From the NCBI GenBank assembly GCA_949283575.1, contig CASDSU010000021.1, positions 1-64,000 of the forward strand: DNA of 64,000 nucleotides, written 5' to 3'. The notes beneath the pieces are model-generated. The model made no database searches, was not told the origin of the DNA, and saw only the letters and a list, made by a program, of their open reading frames with translations. Within the stretch, counting starts at the first letter, position 1; every line of letters begins with the position of its first letter. Shown in pieces: positions 60,354-64,000 of the stretch. The position numbers and the translations under genes are program-made. The stretch comes from an uncultured Eubacteriales bacterium (GTDB lineage: Bacteria; Bacillota; Clostridia; TANB77; UBA1234).

Positions 60354-60977
60354 TTATCCATTCTTAAGTAAAACTTCTTCTACACAATCTGCAATATTTT
60401 CACAAGCATCAAAACATTCTTCAAGCGTTTCATACATTCTTGTCCATTTTATTATTTGAATAGGATCTTTTTCATTCTTATATAGCTCTCTAACAGAGTT
60501 TTCATATAATTTATCAGCTTCTTCTTCTAATTTATTTACTTCAATAACCTTATTTTTTATTTCATTTACATTTTTTAAATTGTTCATTGCAATAATTAAA
60601 TCACAAGTGGTTCCAACAGCTGTTTCTAATAACTTTATAGATTTCTTCATATTTTCCTTTATTTCCGATATTATAAAGATATCTATGTCTATTACTACTT
60701 CATCTATTTCATCAACTAAATCGTCTATTTTGTGTGCTATAGCAATAATGTCTTCCCTGTCAATAGGAGGTAAAAAATCTTTTAAAAGATATTTTTTTAA
60801 TTCATGTAGAATTCCATCTGCTTGATTTTCTATATCATGTATTTTTTTCTTTTCATCAGCAGATGATTCACCATTAAAATTATTTATATAATTTTTTAAT
60901 TCTTTTGTTGCATCTTTTGCAAGAGTTGCAGCTTTAACAAATTGCTCAAAATAACTAAATTCATTTTTCTTCTTCAT
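60354..60977 (-). CDS. DUF47/PhoU-like phosphate transport accessory protein
   Basis: 207 residues, all-helical: FVKAATLAKDATKELKNYIN, DIENQADGILHELKKYLLKD, FLPPIDREDIIAIAHKIDDL, VDEIDEVVIDIDIFIISEIK and LEECFDACENIADCVEEVLL. This matches DUF47 (TIGR00153) proteins that accompany PiT transporters. It lies 18 bases downstream of the pit gene. Confidence 0.92.
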   Translation of the reverse strand: MKKKNEFSYFEQFVKAATLAKDATKELKNYINNFNGESSADEKKKIHDIENQADGILHELKKYLLKDFLPPIDREDIIAIAHKIDDLVDEIDEVVIDIDIFIISEIKENMKKSIKLLETAVGTTCDLIIAMNNLKNVNEIKNKVIEVNKLEEEADKLYENSVRELYKNEKDPIQIIKWTRMYETLEECFDACENIADCVEEVLLKNG

Positions 60978-60995
60978 AAAATCTATACCTCCACA

Positions 60996-62048
60996 TTAAA
61001 ATATTTTCATGAATGCGTATGTAGAAAGCATTCCTAAAAGACCACATCCTGGGAATGTAAGTACCCATGCTAAAACCATTTCTTTTACAACTTTCCAATT
61101 TACATTAGATAATCTTTTAGCTGAACCAACACCCATTATTGCAGTAGTTTTTGTGTGAGTCGTACTTACAGGAATACCTAATGTGCTTGATAAAAATAAG
61201 CATATAGCACCAGCAATATCTGCTGCACAACCTTCATATGGTTCCATTTTTACCATCCCTGTTCCAACGGTTTTAATAATTCTATAACCGCCAATTGATG
61301 TTCCCAAAGTCATAACCACTGAGCATAAAATTATAAGCCACATTGGAATAACAAAATCTGTTACACCAGCATTTCCATTTGCAAGACATATTCCAAGTAA
61401 AAATATTCCCATAAATTTTTGACCATCTTGAGCTCCGTGCATAAACGCCATTGCAGCGCCACCAGCAACTTGTGTCTTCTTAAAAAATCTTGTGGCTTTT
61501 TGCCTATCTACATTCTTAAAAGTTATTCTAATAATTTTAGTAACTAAAAATCCAAAAGTAAAGCCTAAAACTGTGGATATAACTAATCCATATAATACTT
61601 TGACCCACTCACTTCCGTTAATACCCGAAAAACCATGTTGTATCGCAATAGCCGCGCCTGAAATTCCTGCAATTAAAGCATGACTTTCACTGGTTGGAAT
61701 TCCAAACCACCAAGCAGCAATCGCCCAAACTACAATTGAAACCATTGCTGCCGCTAGAGCAATTAACGCTTGCTCTGAATTATTTCCGAAATCAACCATC
61801 TTATATATGGTTTGAACAACAGTAGCATTGAATGTTGTCATTATAAAAACACCTAAAAAATTAAAAATCGCCGCCATCATTATAGACTTTTTAGGTGATA
61901 ACGATCTTGTTGAAACACATGTTGCAATTGCATTTGGTGCATCCGTCCACCCATTTACTAGAATAACACCTAAAGTTAAAATCGTTATTATAATTAATGC
62001 AGGATTAGCTATAAGTTGTTCTAAAAAACTTACAAATGTGATTTCCAT
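60996..62048 (-). CDS. pit: PiT-family inorganic phosphate transporter
   Basis: A 350-residue, ten-helix low-affinity phosphate symporter. PiT signatures appear in both halves: GWTDAPNAIATCVSTRSLSP (GANDxAN-like) and GIPVSTTHTKTTAIMGVGSA. Also AWWFGIPTSESHALIAGISG and AFMHGAQDGQKFMGIFLLGI. With the DUF47 gene it forms a two-gene phosphate uptake operon. Confidence 0.94.
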   Translation of the reverse strand: MEITFVSFLEQLIANPALIIITILTLGVILVNGWTDAPNAIATCVSTRSLSPKKSIMMAAIFNFLGVFIMTTFNATVVQTIYKMVDFGNNSEQALIALAAAMVSIVVWAIAAWWFGIPTSESHALIAGISGAAIAIQHGFSGINGSEWVKVLYGLVISTVLGFTFGFLVTKIIRITFKNVDRQKATRFFKKTQVAGGAAMAFMHGAQDGQKFMGIFLLGICLANGNAGVTDFVIPMWLIILCSVVMTLGTSIGGYRIIKTVGTGMVKMEPYEGCAADIAGAICLFLSSTLGIPVSTTHTKTTAIMGVGSAKRLSNVNWKVVKEMVLAWVLTFPGCGLLGMLSTYAFMKIF

Positions 62049-62074
62049 GTCTACCTCCCTATTTTAATTTGATT

Positions 62075-62701
62075 TTACTTATCCTTACCCTTTATATAAC
62101 CATATATAGAAAACGCAATCATGTCAATTATAAAAAATACAACCAGAATAGCGCTAACTATTGGTTTTAAAAAAGTGCTTATAACAAAAGCAGCTCCATA
62201 AATTATAAATACAACACCTAATAATTTTGCAAGTTTACCTAGTGTTTCTTCATCATCCACTCCAGGCAAATGTATATATATTCGTCCCTTTGCTTTTGGG
62301 AAACAAATTCCCATTATAATAAACCAAATACCAAGCAATATCATCACTATTTTTCTTATATCTAAGTTATATCCCAACGCAAACCCCAATGTAACAATAT
62401 AAAGAACTATTGTAATAGTCGGAATGACCCATTTAACAATTGTCGAAACTTGTTTATTCTCTTCTCTATTTTCATCAGTCAAATCAGTCATAACACAGAG
62501 AAACAATTGGATTAAAGACATAATAACCGGTAAGCCCAAAACTGCAAAAGTTTTAGATGCATAGTTATTAGGATTATTGTTAATGTCGAAATGAATTGGA
62601 ACTTGGTCTGGCAATTTATCATAAACAGAAACTCCCAAAATAATTGGAAATAAACATGTTAGAAAAGTAATTATTAAAATTTTTAAATTAATTTTTTTCA
62701 T
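62075..62701 (-). CDS. DUF1648/SdpI-family membrane protein
   Basis: About 208 residues. The N-terminal DUF1648 helix (IIFTLC-type start followed by DKLPDQVPIHFDINNNPNNY) is a diagnostic block. The SdpI-like helices follow (IVLYIVTLGFALGYNLDIRK, GIWFIIMGICFPKAKGRIYI, LGKLAKLLGVVFIIYGAAFV). SdpI proteins confer immunity to secreted peptides in Bacillus, but here there is no sdpC. The start is ATG 62701 after AGAGGTG. Confidence 0.85.
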   Translation of the reverse strand: MKKINLKILIITFLTCLFPIILGVSVYDKLPDQVPIHFDINNNPNNYASKTFAVLGLPVIMSLIQLFLCVMTDLTDENREENKQVSTIVKWVIPTITIVLYIVTLGFALGYNLDIRKIVMILLGIWFIIMGICFPKAKGRIYIHLPGVDDEETLGKLAKLLGVVFIIYGAAFVISTFLKPIVSAILVVFFIIDMIAFSIYGYIKGKDK

Positions 62702-62706
62702 ATACA

Positions 62707-63294
62707 TCACCTCTTATTGTGGACAAAAGAAATGTCTCCTTGTTCATTTTTATATAACCAACATTCTTTTGAATGTGCATTTATAATTCCCGCTGCTTGT
62801 AAGAATGAGTAAATTGTAACAGAACCTACAAATTTCATTCCACGTTTTTTCATGTCTTTTGAAATTCTATCGGATAATTCACTTGTAGTTTGTCCTTCAA
62901 TTTCTTCTTGTATAATTTTGTAATCCGTGAAGCTCCAAATATAATTTGAAAAGCTACCATAATTTTTTTGAATTTCTTTGACTACTCTACTATTTGTTAT
63001 GCTTGCTAAAACCTTAAGTTTATTACGAATTATATTTTGATTGTTTAAAAGTTCTGATATCTTAACATCATCATAATTAATAATTTTATCGATGTCAAAA
63101 TTGTCATAAGCCATTCTAAAATAATCCCTTTTGTTTAATATACATTCCCATGATAGCCCCGCTTGAAAACATTCTAAAATAAAAAGTTCATATAGCTTTT
63201 TATCATCATAAATAGGAACTCCCCATTCTTTATCATGATATTCTACGTATTTGGGATTTTTCAAATTGCACCAAACACATCTTATTTTATCCAT
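62707..63294 (-). CDS. tag: DNA-3-methyladenine glycosylase I
   Basis: A 195-residue base-excision enzyme of the Tag family: RCVWCNLKNPKYVEYHDKEW, GVPIYDDKKLYELFILECFQ, AGLSWECILNKRDYFRMAYD, KRGMKFVGSVTIYSFLQAAG and INAHSKECWLYK. Cys and His zinc ligands at both ends are present (CVWC, H in HDKEWG, H and C near the end). Function: removes 3-methyladenine from alkylated DNA. Confidence 0.95.
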   Translation of the reverse strand: MDKIRCVWCNLKNPKYVEYHDKEWGVPIYDDKKLYELFILECFQAGLSWECILNKRDYFRMAYDNFDIDKIINYDDVKISELLNNQNIIRNKLKVLASITNSRVVKEIQKNYGSFSNYIWSFTDYKIIQEEIEGQTTSELSDRISKDMKKRGMKFVGSVTIYSFLQAAGIINAHSKECWLYKNEQGDISFVHNKR

Positions 63295-63458
63295 ACAATT
63301 CCTCTTTTCTATTTTGAGTTCGTATACATTTCGATTATAATATAAAATCTTGATTTCTTGTAGGATTCTTATTTACAAATTTTACATATTTTTTACACAC
63401 ACTTTATTATGAGTTAATTTTTTTAATATATCATTCAATCATTCAAAGCAGGATTGAA

Positions 63459-63965
63459 ATGAAAACAAATATATCTAATTTAATGAATGTCGTAGCAGAA
63501 TATGAAAGGAACCTAAGTGAACTATCAAATCAATTATTAGGACATGTGTATACAACTGTAGCTAAAGAATTAGATGGACGCGAAAATGTTATCGAAGATT
63601 TCAAAGCTGACTTTTCAGAAGAATATTCTGATTACTTAGACTACTCAAATAAAATTGTCAAAATAAAACAAGTAATCTATCAAAAAAATAACGAATTAAA
63701 ACTACCTAATGGTAATACGATTCAAGACGCATTGACAGAATTAAATCTACTTAGAAAAAAATCAGATTTATTCACTAGGTTGTTATGGTTCAAAAATGTA
63801 AATAAAAGAATCACAGAAGTTAATAATTCATACTTCGAATGCAAAGAACTAAATTTTAAACCTGAAGAAATTAAAATCGAACTAAAAAAAGTAGAAGAAC
63901 AAATACAAGAAATTGAATTTGAAATATCAAAATTAAACTCAATCGAATTCGAGATTGAATTATAG
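63459..63965 (+). CDS. Coiled-coil protein of unknown function
   Basis: 168 residues, highly helical and charged. Two coiled-coil stretches (SNKIVKIKQVIYQKNNELKL; EIKIELKKVEEQIQEIEFEI) are separated by LRKKSDLFTRLLWFKNVNKR. No signal, no cysteines except CKELN. It lacks a convincing ribosome site: the ATG at 63459 follows CAGGATTGAA. No family recognised. Confidence 0.6.
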   Translation: MKTNISNLMNVVAEYERNLSELSNQLLGHVYTTVAKELDGRENVIEDFKADFSEEYSDYLDYSNKIVKIKQVIYQKNNELKLPNGNTIQDALTELNLLRKKSDLFTRLLWFKNVNKRITEVNNSYFECKELNFKPEEIKIELKKVEEQIQEIEFEISKLNSIEFEIEL

Positions 63966-64000
63966 CCATAATCCCACCCCTCTATTTTTTGGTGCTTGCT

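Noticed and set aside
1-64000. CRISPR array, tRNA or rRNA genes
   Set aside because: No regularly spaced direct repeats and no tRNA- or rRNA-like conserved blocks were found on either strand.

Overview
The window is a chromosomal segment of a low-G+C Gram-positive bacterium, most likely an uncultured gut-type Clostridia/Bacillota. The evidence is AT-rich codon use, strong AGGAGG ribosome sites, TTGACA/TATAAT promoters, intrinsic terminators, AddAB instead of RecBCD, MreB, VanW, a BlaI/M56 pair, a Cthe_2159-type beta-helix protein and Gram-positive LexA boxes. No rRNA or tRNA gene and no CRISPR array is visible. RNase P RNA is present on the minus strand near 48 kb.

Layout. 1-2.3 kb: the tail of a serine recombinase fused to a beheaded amidase, then two related secreted-protein genes that share a structured leader and flank a TraX-family gene. 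2.4-9.1 kb: lepA, rlmB, scpB, a lipoprotein serpin and a Cthe_2159-type protein. 9.2-12.3 kb: a block of higher-G+C genes (a frameshifted gene, an AcrVA2-like gene, a phosphoesterase). 12.4-28 kb: addB-addA, mreB, vanW-like, pncB, a Xer recombinase, a LexA-controlled YneA-like gene, nagZ and a PstS-like gene. 28-38.3 kb: a M56/BlaI sensor pair, several gene stubs, an SOS-type Y-family polymerase with YolD, and a LytTR operon. 38.4-45.2 kb: alr, rnr, a broken wall hydrolase, ackA and pta. 45.3-46.4 kb: another high-G+C block. 46.5-53.3 kb: rluD-like, rnpB, an ABC-2 exporter, two truncated genes, a type I toxin-antitoxin locus and proS. 53.4-55.2 kb: an SSB-like gene with a repeat-protein gene. 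55.3-59.4 kb: gpsA, plsY, der and a DMT transporter. 59.5-60.3 kb: another high-G+C pair. 60.35-64 kb: DUF47/PiT, an SdpI-like gene, tag and a coiled-coil protein.

Three patterns stand out. First, three otherwise well-preserved AT-rich genes (TraX family, YolD, ABC ATPase) are split by extra bases at four places. At all four the interrupted frame meets the codon CGG, and skipping the C restores the conserved protein with a glycine codon (GGA or GGT). I found no in-frame CGG in eleven intact AT-rich genes that I scanned by eye. This suggests +1 frameshifting at an unassigned or starved CGG codon, or an unusually specific mutation or sequencing artefact. Second, higher-G+C genes with their own promoters and terminators, several of mobile-element type, are scattered singly between AT-rich housekeeping genes. 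Several of them do use in-frame CGG. Third, two 55-56-base leaders show compensatory stem changes, an invariant loop and a possible pseudoknot just upstream of the ribosome site. A dispersed family of hairpins with GGGGACG-type loops also recurs in intergenic regions.
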